A stretch of 64,000 bases of DNA from Ignavibacteriales bacterium (GTDB lineage: Bacteria > Bacteroidota > Ignavibacteria > Ignavibacteriales > Ignavibacteriaceae). The notes beneath the pieces are model-generated. The model ran no database searches. It had not been told where the DNA came from and was given only the letters and a program-made list of their open reading frames with translations. Location of the stretch: positions 372,001 through 436,000 of the forward strand of contig JADJMD010000013.1 of NCBI GenBank assembly GCA_016709765.1, read 5' to 3'. Below are positions 8,414 to 16,861 of the stretch, piece after piece; position 1 is the stretch's first letter, and each line of letters opens with the position of its first letter. Both the position numbers and the translations under genes were made by a program.

Positions 8414-9516
8414 TATAACCTGATCTTAAATCTCTTTATGCTGATTAGTAAAAATGTTCCGGTCATTGCTAATAGAATTAATAATTCTTTCCAGATTTGT
8501 TCTATCCCAATTCCCTTTATCATTATATTTTTTACGATTATGATGTACCATTTTGCAGGCACCAAATTAGATAGTATTTGCAGAATAGTTGGCATATTTG
8601 CAATTGGGTAGGCATAACCGCTTAACATTACAACAGGAAGCATTAAACCAAGCAGCGAAATTAACATTGCTGCTTGCTGTGTTTCTGTTACAGTCGAAAT
8701 TAGAATCCCGAGTGATAATGCACAAAAAATATAGATAATTGTAGAAGCAATTAGTAAAAACAAACTTCCTTCAATTGGTAATCCAAGAACAAACACACTC
8801 AATATTAGAATCGTGGCTACATTTATCATTGATATTATAAAGTATGGAATTACTTTACTTATAATCACGAGCCCTGGTTGCATTGGTGAAACAAGAAGTA
8901 TTTCCATCGTGCCCAATTCTTTTTCTCTTACGATTGCTATTGAAGTCATCATTGCAGAGATGAGGAGAAGAATCATTCCCATTACACCGGGTACTGAAGT
9001 GTAAGCCCCTTTTAACTGCGGATTGTAAAGCATCCGCATTTCTGTATTAATATTATAAGGTAATTTATTTTGTTGGTTCAACTCATTTTGATAATCTTTT
9101 ACAATCGAGCTTAAATAATTTGTAAGAGTAGTGGCTTGGTTTGGATCAGTTGCGTCTGCTATTATTTGAAGTTGAGCTTTGTTTGAATGTGATAATTCAT
9201 TTTGAAAGTTTTGCTGAAATACGATAGCCAGTTTTATTTTCCCGGTTTTAAAAGCTTCTTCAATTTGGTCATTTGAAGTAATCGATCTATCGATATCAAA
9301 ATACTGAGAACTTTCAATTTTGGTTATTATACTTTGCGTGACTTCATCTTTTGAATTATCCAGTATCGCAATATTGGCATTTCGCACTTCGGTTGTAATA
9401 GCAAAACCAAAGAGAAGAAGTTGAACAATCGGCAAACCAATCAACACCAACATAGAACGAGTATCTCGTAGTATGTGATGAAATTCTTTTTTTATAAAAG
9501 TAATTAACTGTTTCAT
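8413..9516 (-). CDS. ABC-2 type exporter permease (YbhR/YbhS-like), first subunit
   Basis: A 367-residue permease with the same layout as its downstream partner: N-terminal helix, periplasmic domain, then the helix bundle. VREKELGTMEILLVSPM is the conserved loop motif before the helix bundle. It lies six bases after the second ATPase gene and its last base is shared with the start of the other permease gene. The two permeases are distinct paralogues, suggesting a heterodimeric membrane part. Confidence 0.9.
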   Translation of the reverse strand: MKQLITFIKKEFHHILRDTRSMLVLIGLPIVQLLLFGFAITTEVRNANIAILDNSKDEVTQSIITKIESSQYFDIDRSITSNDQIEEAFKTGKIKLAIVFQQNFQNELSHSNKAQLQIIADATDPNQATTLTNYLSSIVKDYQNELNQQNKLPYNINTEMRMLYNPQLKGAYTSVPGVMGMILLLISAMMTSIAIVREKELGTMEILLVSPMQPGLVIISKVIPYFIISMINVATILILSVFVLGLPIEGSLFLLIASTIIYIFCALSLGILISTVTETQQAAMLISLLGLMLPVVMLSGYAYPIANMPTILQILSNLVPAKWYIIIVKNIMIKGIGIEQIWKELLILLAMTGTFLLISIKRFKIRL

Positions 9517-9522
9517 TATAAA

Positions 9523-10278
9523 TTATTCTCCACGTTTGGCTCCGCGTGCAAGCATAATAAATACTTCATCCATCGAGTGAGCATTAAATTGTTTCTTTAA
9601 TCCTGCCGGTGAATCAAGTGCTTTGATTACTCCATCAACCATAATGGAAACGCGATCACAATATTCTGCTTCATCCATATAATGCGTAGTTACAAAAACT
9701 GTTATACCGTTATGTGAAGCTTCGTAAATCATATCCCAAAATTGTCTTCTTGTAATCGGATCAACACCGCCAGTGGGTTCATCAAGAAAAACAATTTTTG
9801 GTGTGTGAAAGATTGCAATACTGAATGCTAGTTTCTGTTTCCATCCAAGCGGCAGGGAACCTACCAATTTATCAGCTTCATTTTGCAGATTTAGTTTATT
9901 GATAAGTTCACTACGTTTTTTTTCAATTTCATCATCGGATAATCCATAAATCCCGCCGAATAGCTGAATATTTTCATTGATAGTTAAGTCTTCATACAAT
10001 GAAAACTTTTGACTCATATAACCAATACTTTTTTTAATCATTTCGGTTTCTTTATAAACATCAAAGCCTGCAATTGTTGCATTGCCTCTGCTTGGTTTTG
10101 AAATTCCGATTAACATTTTCATAGCTGTAGTTTTACCCGCACCATTTGCACCAAGAAAACCAAATATCTCTCCTTTAAAAACTTCAAAAGTAATTTCACT
10201 CACGGCAATAAAATCACCAAATTTTTTAGTGAGTTTATCAGTTTTTATTACAATTTCTTTATCCATCAAACTGCTCAT
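9523..10278 (-). CDS. ABC transporter ATPase, YbhF C-terminal-half type
   Basis: A 251-residue ATPase with Walker A GANGAGKTT, Walker B IVFLDEPTGGVDP and an H-loop in VTTHYMDEAEY. The signature motif is altered to LPLGWKQK instead of LSGGxxQ, as in the second half of YbhF-type ATPases. In E. coli the two halves form one protein; here they are separate genes. Only one codon separates the stop of the first ATPase gene from this ATG, and the ribosome binding site overlaps that stop. Confidence 0.9.
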   Translation of the reverse strand: MSSLMDKEIVIKTDKLTKKFGDFIAVSEITFEVFKGEIFGFLGANGAGKTTAMKMLIGISKPSRGNATIAGFDVYKETEMIKKSIGYMSQKFSLYEDLTINENIQLFGGIYGLSDDEIEKKRSELINKLNLQNEADKLVGSLPLGWKQKLAFSIAIFHTPKIVFLDEPTGGVDPITRRQFWDMIYEASHNGITVFVTTHYMDEAEYCDRVSIMVDGVIKALDSPAGLKKQFNAHSMDEVFIMLARGAKRGE

Positions 10279-10281
10279 TTC

Positions 10282-11226
10282 CTAAAGCCCTTCCCTTAGG
10301 GAAGGGTTGGGATGGGCTTTCATCAATTGCATAAAACGGTCTTCAATGTTTGGTTTGATTTGCTTGATCTCAAGTTCAGCGTGATCTTTTAAATATGATT
10401 TTAGTTCATTTATGTCTGGCTGTTCCTCATTTAAAACGAGATGATGATATTGCCCAAATGCAAAACAGGATTCCGTTTTAGAATAGGCTCGTAAATCGTT
10501 TAAAAGATTAAACATACTTTTTGATTTAATCGCATACAGATTTTTATCAAATCTGTTTATAATGTTTTGTGGGGTATCAATTTCTAAAATTCTACCTGTT
10601 TGAATAAGCGCAATCCTATCACACAATTTTGCCTCATCCATATATGGAGTTGAAACAAGTATACTAATGCCTTGTTCCTTTAATCGTTTTAGCATTTCCC
10701 AAAATTCTTTTCGCGAAACGGGATCAACTCCTGTTGTTGGTTCATCAAGGAAAAGAACTTTAGGTTTATGAATTAATGCACAGCTAAGAGCAAGTTTCTG
10801 TTTCATTCCACCGCTGAGTTTACCTGCACGCCTTGTTTTGAATGGTTCGAGCTGCTTGTAAATATCGGCGATTAAATCATAATTCTCTTGAACAGTCGTG
10901 TTAAAAATCGTTGCGAAGAAATTTAGATTTTCTTCTACGGTTAAATCCTGGTAGAGTGAAAATCGTCCCGGCATATAACCAACAATATTTCTGATTGCTT
11001 TATAATCTTTCACAACATCAAGCCCAAGCACTGCTGCATTTCCTTTATCAGCAAGCAGTACTGTAGTCAGAATTCTAAAGATTGAAGTTTTGCCTGCACC
11101 ATCCGGTCCTATCAATCCGAAAAGTTCTCCTTCATCAACAGAAAATGAAATATCATCAACCGCTGTGATAACATCTTTTTTTGCAGCGTACGTTTTGGTG
11201 ACACTATTTAATTCAATTGCATTCAT
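10282..11226 (-). CDS. ABC transporter ATPase, YbhF N-terminal-half type
   Basis: A 314-residue ATPase with Walker A GPDGAGKTS, an intact signature LSGGMKQK, and Walker B VLFLDEPTTGVDP. After the nucleotide-binding domain there is a C-terminal extension of about 80 residues. The last residues (HPNPSLREGL) are encoded by a small palindromic repeat element rather than by conserved ATPase sequence. It likely forms a heterodimer with the next ATPase and drives the two permeases downstream. Confidence 0.9.
   Translation of the reverse strand: MNAIELNSVTKTYAAKKDVITAVDDISFSVDEGELFGLIGPDGAGKTSIFRILTTVLLADKGNAAVLGLDVVKDYKAIRNIVGYMPGRFSLYQDLTVEENLNFFATIFNTTVQENYDLIADIYKQLEPFKTRRAGKLSGGMKQKLALSCALIHKPKVLFLDEPTTGVDPVSRKEFWEMLKRLKEQGISILVSTPYMDEAKLCDRIALIQTGRILEIDTPQNIINRFDKNLYAIKSKSMFNLLNDLRAYSKTESCFAFGQYHHLVLNEEQPDINELKSYLKDHAELEIKQIKPNIEDRFMQLMKAHPNPSLREGL
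10284..10320. repeat. Small palindromic (REP-like) element in the 3' end of the ATPase gene
   Basis: The core CCCTTCCC-TTA-GGGAAGGG is a perfect hairpin, nested inside AAGCCC...GGGCTT. It is much richer in G+C than its surroundings. It supplies the last ten codons and the stop of one ATPase gene and the ribosome-binding region of the next. Similar small elements reading as NPSLREG are known in Bacteroidota and related genomes (from memory). Confidence 0.6.
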
Positions 11227-11232
11227 AAAAAA

Positions 11233-12138
11233 TTAGAATTTCACTTCTCCGCACATACCGATCTTTAGATAACCGTTGTTTAATACTTTTACTTTGATTG
11301 CATAAACAAGATTTGCACGTTCATCTTTAGTTTGGATTGTCTTTGGAGTAAACTCAGCTTTTGAAGATACCCAATAAATTTCTCCCAGCATCTCTTTTTG
11401 TTCACCTTCACCTTTATCTACAAATACTTTTACTTTTTGCTCAAGTTTTATTTGTCCAAGTTGATCACCATCAACGTACGCACGTAAAGTCATTTCAGAA
11501 AGATCAGCAATTTTATAAAGTGCCTTGCCATTTACAGTAATCTCATCTGGTTTCGCGTAACGGGTTAAAACTGTTCCATCAATCGGATTTTTTATAATAC
11601 TCTTTTTGATTTGATCTTCAATCTGTTCAACTTGTGCGATTAGCGGAAGAGTTTCACTTTGTATCCCTTGTTTCGTAATTGTTAAACTGGATTTGGCTGC
11701 TGTGTATTGCTTGATTAAAACTTCTAACTGTGAGTTTATATCATCAAGTTGTTTTGTAGTTGCGGCATCCAATTTAACAAGATTTTCAATTCGCTTTTTC
11801 TCAACCTCAGTAGTTTCAATTTGCTTTTGAAGAGCTGCAAGTTGAGCACTAATATCAGGTTGTTTACTTAATACAGCTTTGATATTTGCCTGAAGTTGTT
11901 TTTTCTTAAGATATAATTGTGTTGTGTCAACTACTCCAACAATTTGATTTTGTTTAAGCTGCATTCCTTCTTCAACTTGAAACATTACAAGTTTTCCCAT
12001 CGCTTCCGATGAAACAATAATCTCTTCTGATTCAAATGTACCCGTGGCATCAAAATCTCCATTACCATTCGAGCAGCCAAACAAAAGAGCTACAGCTAAA
12101 ATAAATGCAATGTTTAAAAATCTGTTTTTCATTTTCAT
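11233..12138 (-). CDS. HlyD-family membrane fusion lipoprotein (YbhG-like)
   Basis: A 301-residue periplasmic adaptor. The N-terminus carries a lipoprotein signal (ALLFGC). The core has the biotinyl-lipoyl halves around a long coiled coil (about residues 75-180) followed by NPIDGTVLTRYAKPDEI and a beta-barrel domain. It links the ABC exporter in the inner membrane with the TolC-like channel encoded just upstream. It lies six bases before the first ATPase gene and 14 bases after the TolC gene. Confidence 0.9.
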   Translation of the reverse strand: MKMKNRFLNIAFILAVALLFGCSNGNGDFDATGTFESEEIIVSSEAMGKLVMFQVEEGMQLKQNQIVGVVDTTQLYLKKKQLQANIKAVLSKQPDISAQLAALQKQIETTEVEKKRIENLVKLDAATTKQLDDINSQLEVLIKQYTAAKSSLTITKQGIQSETLPLIAQVEQIEDQIKKSIIKNPIDGTVLTRYAKPDEITVNGKALYKIADLSEMTLRAYVDGDQLGQIKLEQKVKVFVDKGEGEQKEMLGEIYWVSSKAEFTPKTIQTKDERANLVYAIKVKVLNNGYLKIGMCGEVKF

Positions 12139-12152
12139 CTCTATAATATTTT

Positions 12153-13415
12153 TTAATTTCCTGTTGTGATTTTGTAGTTATACTGTGCGAGCAATAATTG
12201 AATTTTGTGAATCTCTAAATTTTGTTTTGAAGTATCTTCCGCATTTAAATCACGGACATAGTCACTGGAGGTAATCACCCCGTTTTCAAGTTTTGCTTTA
12301 GCTGATTCTTTAACTGAGGCTCTTAAATCAATTATACTTTTATCTACTTCAATCAATTTTTTAAGTTTATCAATTTCTTGTAGCTGCTGATTAGTGGTGA
12401 TCTTTGTGTTTAGTAGGAATGTTTCCGTTTGAGCATCAATGCTTTGCAGATTTAACTGATTGATTTCACTTTCATTTCCATAGCTGTATAGATTTGATAG
12501 TGACCATGAAAATCGAATACCGGTTATGTAATACCAATCAAAATCATTTATGAACATATTCAGTCCTGGTTTTCCGTATCCACCCTGAAAAAACAAATTA
12601 GCTTTTGGAATAATTTTGGAAACAGTAATCCCATCCTGATTTTCTATCAGATTTTTCTGAGCTGAGTACATCTTCAATTCAGGTCTAATTATTTCTTCGG
12701 CAGATAGATAATCAATTTGCGGTGGAGTAGAGAAAATAGTCGATTCATTTAAACTTTCATTTATTAACAAACCAAGTATATTGATATAAGATATACGTGA
12801 AGAGTTAAGTTCAATTTTGCGCTGCTCTGTTTTTAATAGCTCTGCCCTTAAAACATTGACATCAGATTTAGTTGCTGTGCCATTTGCATAAGCAGCATCA
12901 AGTTTTGAAATGCTGGCATTTAAATCATTTATAACAAGCTCAATTTGATTTACTTGAGATTCAATAAGAATAATGCCTAAATAAATTTGATTAACTCTTT
13001 CTTTAATCTTTAATAGTTCAATCTCAATTTTTTGATCATCAATTTCATTTACAGATTCCTGAATACCAGCTTGCGAACCCATTATTCCGCCGTCATAAAT
13101 TGTCTGTGTTACATCAACTGCAGCCTTATATTGATCTTTTGAGAGTCTTTGAATTACAACTCCGGGCAATGGCATTGGAACCTCTGTCACATCGGATTGA
13201 TATGAAGCCTGTGCAATAAGAGTTATCTGTGGAAAGTATCCGTTCCAAATATTGCTGACGCTGTAATCCTTTGTTTTAGCAATGTAATCTTTCTGTTTTA
13301 TAAGCGGATAATTTATTCTTGCCTTCTCATAGCAATCTTCAAGAGTAAGCTGCGTTTGAGGAATAATAAAATCCTGACTTATTAATAACAGGGTTATAAA
13401 TAATAATCTTTTCAT
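12153..13415 (-). CDS. TolC-family outer-membrane efflux channel
   Basis: About 420 residues with a signal peptide (LLFITLLLISQDFIIPQ) and two TolC repeats of long coiled-coil helices. LTLEDCYEKARINYP is the usual N-terminal helix motif of the family. The ATG at 13415 is used; a GTG two codons earlier overlaps the end of the TetR gene. It forms the outer-membrane exit for the YbhGFSR-like exporter in the same operon. Confidence 0.88.
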   Translation of the reverse strand: MKRLLFITLLLISQDFIIPQTQLTLEDCYEKARINYPLIKQKDYIAKTKDYSVSNIWNGYFPQITLIAQASYQSDVTEVPMPLPGVVIQRLSKDQYKAAVDVTQTIYDGGIMGSQAGIQESVNEIDDQKIEIELLKIKERVNQIYLGIILIESQVNQIELVINDLNASISKLDAAYANGTATKSDVNVLRAELLKTEQRKIELNSSRISYINILGLLINESLNESTIFSTPPQIDYLSAEEIIRPELKMYSAQKNLIENQDGITVSKIIPKANLFFQGGYGKPGLNMFINDFDWYYITGIRFSWSLSNLYSYGNESEINQLNLQSIDAQTETFLLNTKITTNQQLQEIDKLKKLIEVDKSIIDLRASVKESAKAKLENGVITSSDYVRDLNAEDTSKQNLEIHKIQLLLAQYNYKITTGN

Positions 13416-13417
13416 AA

Positions 13418-14053
13418 TCACATCTTATTAATTGTTTGATTAAAAATTTTCTTTCCCCTTTTTTTTAGAATGCCATTTAATAGAATATTAAATGTTAGTC
13501 TGAATTCTTGATGATAAGAGTAATTAGATAAATTATCTGATTTCGATGTTGCGATTGCTCCCAAAGCGGAAGTAAAAACTTTTATTATTATTTCATCAGG
13601 TATATCAAGAATCAATTCTTTCTCTTTACCATCTTTCAAAAGTCGATTTATCAGAGGGTTAATGTGGTGAATCCTGAATTGCTCGATGTAGTCAGCTAAA
13701 TCTCTAAAATCATATCTCAATCTTTCAATGGATATTTCATTGAAAGCAGAGTAGTATTGTTCAACTATTTTTGATAGCTCAATAAATTTTTTAACAGTAT
13801 TTCTTTCCTCTTCAATAATATTGATTAAATATCTGTACGGGTTGTTTAATTGATTTATTATGGCAGATCTTATTATTTCTTCTTTGGTTCGGAAAGTTTT
13901 ATAAATTGTTTTTTTACTTATATGTAGCTCATTTGCAATTTGATCTACTGTAAAATTCCTAAAACCCTGAGTTGATAATTTCTTCTCGATATGGTCGAGT
14001 ATTCGAGATTTTAATTGATCTTCATTTTGATTTATGATTTCTATGGGTTTCAT
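13418..14053 (-). CDS. TetR-family regulator of the exporter operon
   Basis: A 211-residue repressor with an N-terminal helix-turn-helix (about residues 30-55, FTVDQIANELHISKKTIYKTF) and a helical ligand-binding domain. It is the first gene of the exporter operon, comparable in position to CecR for E. coli ybhGFSR. A 16-bp near-palindrome lies 18-33 bases upstream of the start, which suggests autoregulation of the whole operon. Confidence 0.88.
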   Translation of the reverse strand: MKPIEIINQNEDQLKSRILDHIEKKLSTQGFRNFTVDQIANELHISKKTIYKTFRTKEEIIRSAIINQLNNPYRYLINIIEEERNTVKKFIELSKIVEQYYSAFNEISIERLRYDFRDLADYIEQFRIHHINPLINRLLKDGKEKELILDIPDEIIIKVFTSALGAIATSKSDNLSNYSYHQEFRLTFNILLNGILKKRGKKIFNQTINKM

Positions 14054-14070
14054 TTTTTTTATTTAAGTTT

Positions 14071-14086
14071 GTTATCGTTCACTAAC
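14071..14086 (-). promoter_or_regulatory. Putative TetR operator, site 1
   Basis: Minus strand GTTAGTGAACGATAAC, a partial palindrome (GTTA...TAAC). An almost identical 16-mer lies at the same distance before the second TetR gene; the two differ at two positions. A shared operator for one or both TetR proteins is likely. Confidence 0.55.
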
Positions 14087-14110
14087 AATATTTCAATATT
14101 TTTTTAATGA

Positions 14111-14698
14111 TTATTCTATAAAAATTAATTTATCCAATGTTTTGATTATGCTCTTTCCTCTCTCGGACAAGGAGAAAGTGAAATTACTAAGTCTCCATTC
14201 AAGTACAATCATTCTAATTAATCCTAAAATTAAGGTTATTAAATCCTTATTATCTATTTCGGAAATTTTTCCATTTGTGCTGGATTCTTGAAGGATTGTG
14301 TTCAGCAAATTCTTCCTTTTTTTTATAATAAACATTAATCGCCGCCTCAAAATCTCACTTTGATCAAACATATCTTCGGCAAATAGTACAGAAGTCATTT
14401 CTTTCTTTTTTTCCAAAAAATCAAAATGAAATAGAATAAAATGATTAATTTTATCTTGAGTTGTTTTTTGCTTGATTATATCCTTTTCCAGCAAATGATC
14501 GAAATCCAACATTCTATTTAAGATCCCAAGAATAATATCCTCTTTATTTAAGAAGTGGCGGTATATCGCAGGTTCACTAATTTTTACTTGCTTTGCAATT
14601 TCCCTTATAGACAGGGATTGATATCCGCTCTTATGAATAATTTTTATTGCTTCATCGATGATCATTTCTTGTCTCTGTTCAGTATTTAGCCGTGACAT
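14111..14698 (-). CDS. TetR-family regulator, second copy
   Basis: A 195-residue TetR protein: HTH at about residues 26-45 (SIREIAKQVKISEPAIYRHF) and a helical C-terminal domain. It is not close in sequence to the neighbouring TetR outside the HTH. It ends 57 bases before the other TetR gene, and both genes carry the same 16-mer upstream, so the two repressors may cross-regulate the exporter operon. Confidence 0.87.
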   Translation of the reverse strand: MSRLNTEQRQEMIIDEAIKIIHKSGYQSLSIREIAKQVKISEPAIYRHFLNKEDIILGILNRMLDFDHLLEKDIIKQKTTQDKINHFILFHFDFLEKKKEMTSVLFAEDMFDQSEILRRRLMFIIKKRKNLLNTILQESSTNGKISEIDNKDLITLILGLIRMIVLEWRLSNFTFSLSERGKSIIKTLDKLIFIE

Positions 14699-14718
14699 TT
14701 TATCCTTTGAATAAATTA

Positions 14719-14734
14719 GTTAACATTCACTAAC
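14719..14734 (-). promoter_or_regulatory. Putative TetR operator, site 2
   Basis: Minus strand GTTAGTGAATGTTAAC, 21-36 bases upstream of the second TetR start. The consensus with site 1 is GTTAGTGAAYGWTAAC. Recurrence at the same position before two TetR genes is the evidence. Confidence 0.55.
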
Positions 14735-14840
14735 AAAGATAACATAAAAATATGATTTGTCAAGAGTTATTATCTTATTGTTTCTGACTTGTGACATCAA
14801 TCAATGATTTTGCGAAAATAAACATAAGGTAATAAACTAA

Positions 14841-15155
14841 TTATTTAATCATAGTCAAAAGCATTTTTGATTTTACAGTTGCTTTCAACCCGTGAGGAAT
14901 ATCCGCAGGTAGCACAAGTATCTCTCCTGCTTTAACATTATAAGGATTACCGCCAATCTTAATTTCCATTTCACCATCAACCATATAAACAACTGCTTCA
15001 TAAGGCGAAGTATGTTCTGTTAACGATTCATCTTTATCAAATGCAAACAAAGTAATATTTCCATTGGGTTTTTTAAGAATCTGTTTACTAACGATTGAAC
15101 CATTTTGATATCCGATTGTATCAATCAGCATTTCTTTATTTGTTGTTTCTGCCAT
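14841..15155 (-). CDS. Small cupin-domain protein, copy 2
   Basis: A 104-residue cupin that differs from copy 1 (1724-2038) only near the N-terminus (DTIGYQNG versus EAIGYQNG) and is otherwise the same protein. Bases 14862-15116 match 1745-1999 exactly, including synonymous sites, while both gene ends and the flanks differ. This points to recent duplication or gene conversion. It is the last gene of the DUF2249/ferredoxin gene series, 101 bases after the DUF6448 gene. Confidence 0.85.
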   Translation of the reverse strand: MAETTNKEMLIDTIGYQNGSIVSKQILKKPNGNITLFAFDKDESLTEHTSPYEAVVYMVDGEMEIKIGGNPYNVKAGEILVLPADIPHGLKATVKSKMLLTMIK

Positions 15156-15256
15156 TTTATTTTTTCCTTAGTGATATAACTATCTTTTAACTAATCCAGC
15201 ATCTTTAAAAGTTAAGAAGTAAACTTCTAACAATTATTTAATTTTTATTCTGATGT

Positions 15257-15847
15257 TTAATGCCCTGAATGTGAGCCGCTGCCATGTTCAATAATATCGT
15301 GTATTGCTTCAACTGTATGCGTATAGTCAACATAAGCCGCTACAAATTCTCTTCCTATTTCAACTGAATCATCTTTTACTTTATTGAGTTCAGAAACTTT
15401 TTGATATTTATCGCGAACAACTTTATCAATATGATTATTCAGCTTGACCAAAAAATCATCCACATTTTCTTCTTTAATTGCTTTATCAGTCATTTGAATA
15501 ATCGGTTTTGTAGTTCCTGCAGGTTTTAAGCCTGTGTATGGAGCACCTTCTGTTTCACGATGCAATCGAACAAGTGTCTCGAAAAAATGTTTCTCCACGA
15601 TCTCATAAACTTCTTTATCTCCATTGCGCAATTCGAAGGTTTTTCGAAACAATGTTGTTATCTCTTTCTCTTGTTCTTTAGTTACCCATTTAAGAACTAA
15701 ATTAACATTGTTTGTTTCGAGTGCCATTTCAGCATCTTTAATTACTGGTCCATCATAAGAATCACAGTGTGCTGATGCTGTTTTAGTGAATATGAAAATG
15801 AATGATGCAAATAACAACATCATTGAAAGTTTTGATTTGAGTAACAT
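15257..15847 (-). CDS. DUF6448-family periplasmic protein
   Basis: A 196-residue secreted protein with a clear signal peptide (cleavage after TASA). The mature part starts with AHCDSYDGPVIKDAE, the hallmark of DUF6448, and ends with a His-rich tail (HGSGSHSGH) that could bind metal. The family has no assigned function. It follows the ferredoxin gene by 24 bases in the nitrosative-stress operon. Confidence 0.75.
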   Translation of the reverse strand: MLLKSKLSMMLLFASFIFIFTKTASAHCDSYDGPVIKDAEMALETNNVNLVLKWVTKEQEKEITTLFRKTFELRNGDKEVYEIVEKHFFETLVRLHRETEGAPYTGLKPAGTTKPIIQMTDKAIKEENVDDFLVKLNNHIDKVVRDKYQKVSELNKVKDDSVEIGREFVAAYVDYTHTVEAIHDIIEHGSGSHSGH

Positions 15848-15871
15848 GTTTTATCTCCCTTAATTTTTAAT

Positions 15872-16096
15872 TTATTTTCTTTTAATTGCATTCATCGGAC
15901 AGATAGCAATACATTTTATTTTGTTTAAACCAGCACATTCGTCGCAAATTTCAGTTATAATAAAAAAATGATCCTCCGAAATCGGCGACATAAAGTTCTC
16001 TTTTATTTTCCAAACAATGCCAGGTTCATAAATCGCTTCTGTTGGACATTCTACTGCACAGGCTCCGCAGTTAATGCAATCTTCGGTAATTTTCAT
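15872..16096 (-). CDS. 2x[4Fe-4S] ferredoxin
   Basis: A 74-residue ferredoxin. The first cluster motif is CINCGACAVECP; the second is expanded, CDECAGLNKIKCIAICP (C-x2-C-x7-C-x3-CP), as in some bacterial two-cluster ferredoxins. It overlaps the preceding membrane protein gene by four bases (ATGA). It may pass electrons to an oxidoreductase of the operon; the partner is unknown. Confidence 0.87.
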   Translation of the reverse strand: MKITEDCINCGACAVECPTEAIYEPGIVWKIKENFMSPISEDHFFIITEICDECAGLNKIKCIAICPMNAIKRK

Positions 16097-16548
16097 TTCA
16101 CTTCACCTTTTGATTTTACATATTGAATTCGAACAGGTCTGATTCTTCCCCATATTGAATAAAAAAATAATCCTATAGCTAAAATTTGAAATGTCGAGGC
16201 GATCGTTATCCAGATACCTATCCAATCATAAAAGTAAAATCCCTTCATAATCTGGAGTACAAATCTTATTAATGTAGTAAATGTCATCGCCCAATATGTT
16301 ATATAGATTAGCAGAGGGTTGTATTTTTTATCCTCTTTTTCTGCTTTTGGGAAAAACCACAATGCAACACCCATAATCATCATCAATACTGAACCTGCTA
16401 AAATTATATGTGTATGTGCAGTTATAATTTCTGGATAATAACCCGACTTAAAAACGTATCTAGAAAAAGACATAAAAAGTCCGCTTAATATTCCAATAAT
16501 TAAAAATACTATGCTTGTTTTTATAAAATATCGTACTGTTGTAAACAT
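16093..16548 (-). CDS. Four-helix heme-copper-oxidase-like membrane protein
   Basis: A 151-residue protein with four transmembrane helices. The second helix carries AHTHIILAGSVLMMIMG followed by WFFP, the same His-rich pattern that occurs twice in the 421-residue protein of this operon. The pattern recalls the first helices of heme-copper oxidase subunit I, but this protein is far too short for an oxidase. It may be a heme-binding accessory protein (inference). Confidence 0.65.
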   Translation of the reverse strand: MFTTVRYFIKTSIVFLIIGILSGLFMSFSRYVFKSGYYPEIITAHTHIILAGSVLMMIMGVALWFFPKAEKEDKKYNPLLIYITYWAMTFTTLIRFVLQIMKGFYFYDWIGIWITIASTFQILAIGLFFYSIWGRIRPVRIQYVKSKGEVK

Positions 16549-16551
16549 AGC

Positions 16552-16854
16552 TTAACCTATATGTCCTAATTCCTGTCGAGCTTCATCAGTCATTTTATCA
16601 GGTGTCCATTTAGGTTCCCAGACAAGATTTATAATTACTTTTTTTTCTGGTTCTAAGTGTCCGACTACATTTTCAACCCAAGCTGAAATACTGCTGTGCA
16701 TCGGACAGCCCGGCGTAGTTAGGGTCATTGTGATTACATTTGCTTCATTGTTGGATTCAACTTCATAAACGAGCCCAAGATCAACGATATTAATTCCTAT
16801 CTCTGGATCAATAACACCTTTTAGAACTTCCAATATTTCTTCTTTGTTTGCCAT
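16552..16854 (-). CDS. MIP18/DUF59 (SufT/PaaD-like) metal-sulfur cluster assembly protein
   Basis: A 100-residue single-domain protein with the DUF59 layout: EVLKGVIDPEIGINIVDLGL at the N-terminus, TLTTPGCPMHSSI with the conserved Cys, and a C-terminal VWEPKWTPDKM. The family helps to insert Fe-S clusters. Its place between two membrane-protein genes in an NO-linked operon suggests cluster repair under nitrosative stress, which is an inference. Confidence 0.85.
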   Translation of the reverse strand: MANKEEILEVLKGVIDPEIGINIVDLGLVYEVESNNEANVITMTLTTPGCPMHSSISAWVENVVGHLEPEKKVIINLVWEPKWTPDKMTDEARQELGHIG

Positions 16855-16861
16855 ATAGTTT

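Noticed and set aside
9531..9560. Similarity to the tRNA-Asn 3' end (GGCTCCGCG-GCAAG pattern), a possible left attachment site
   Set aside because: It is inside a conserved ABC ATPase gene and only a short part matches; no other tRNA fragment was found in the window.
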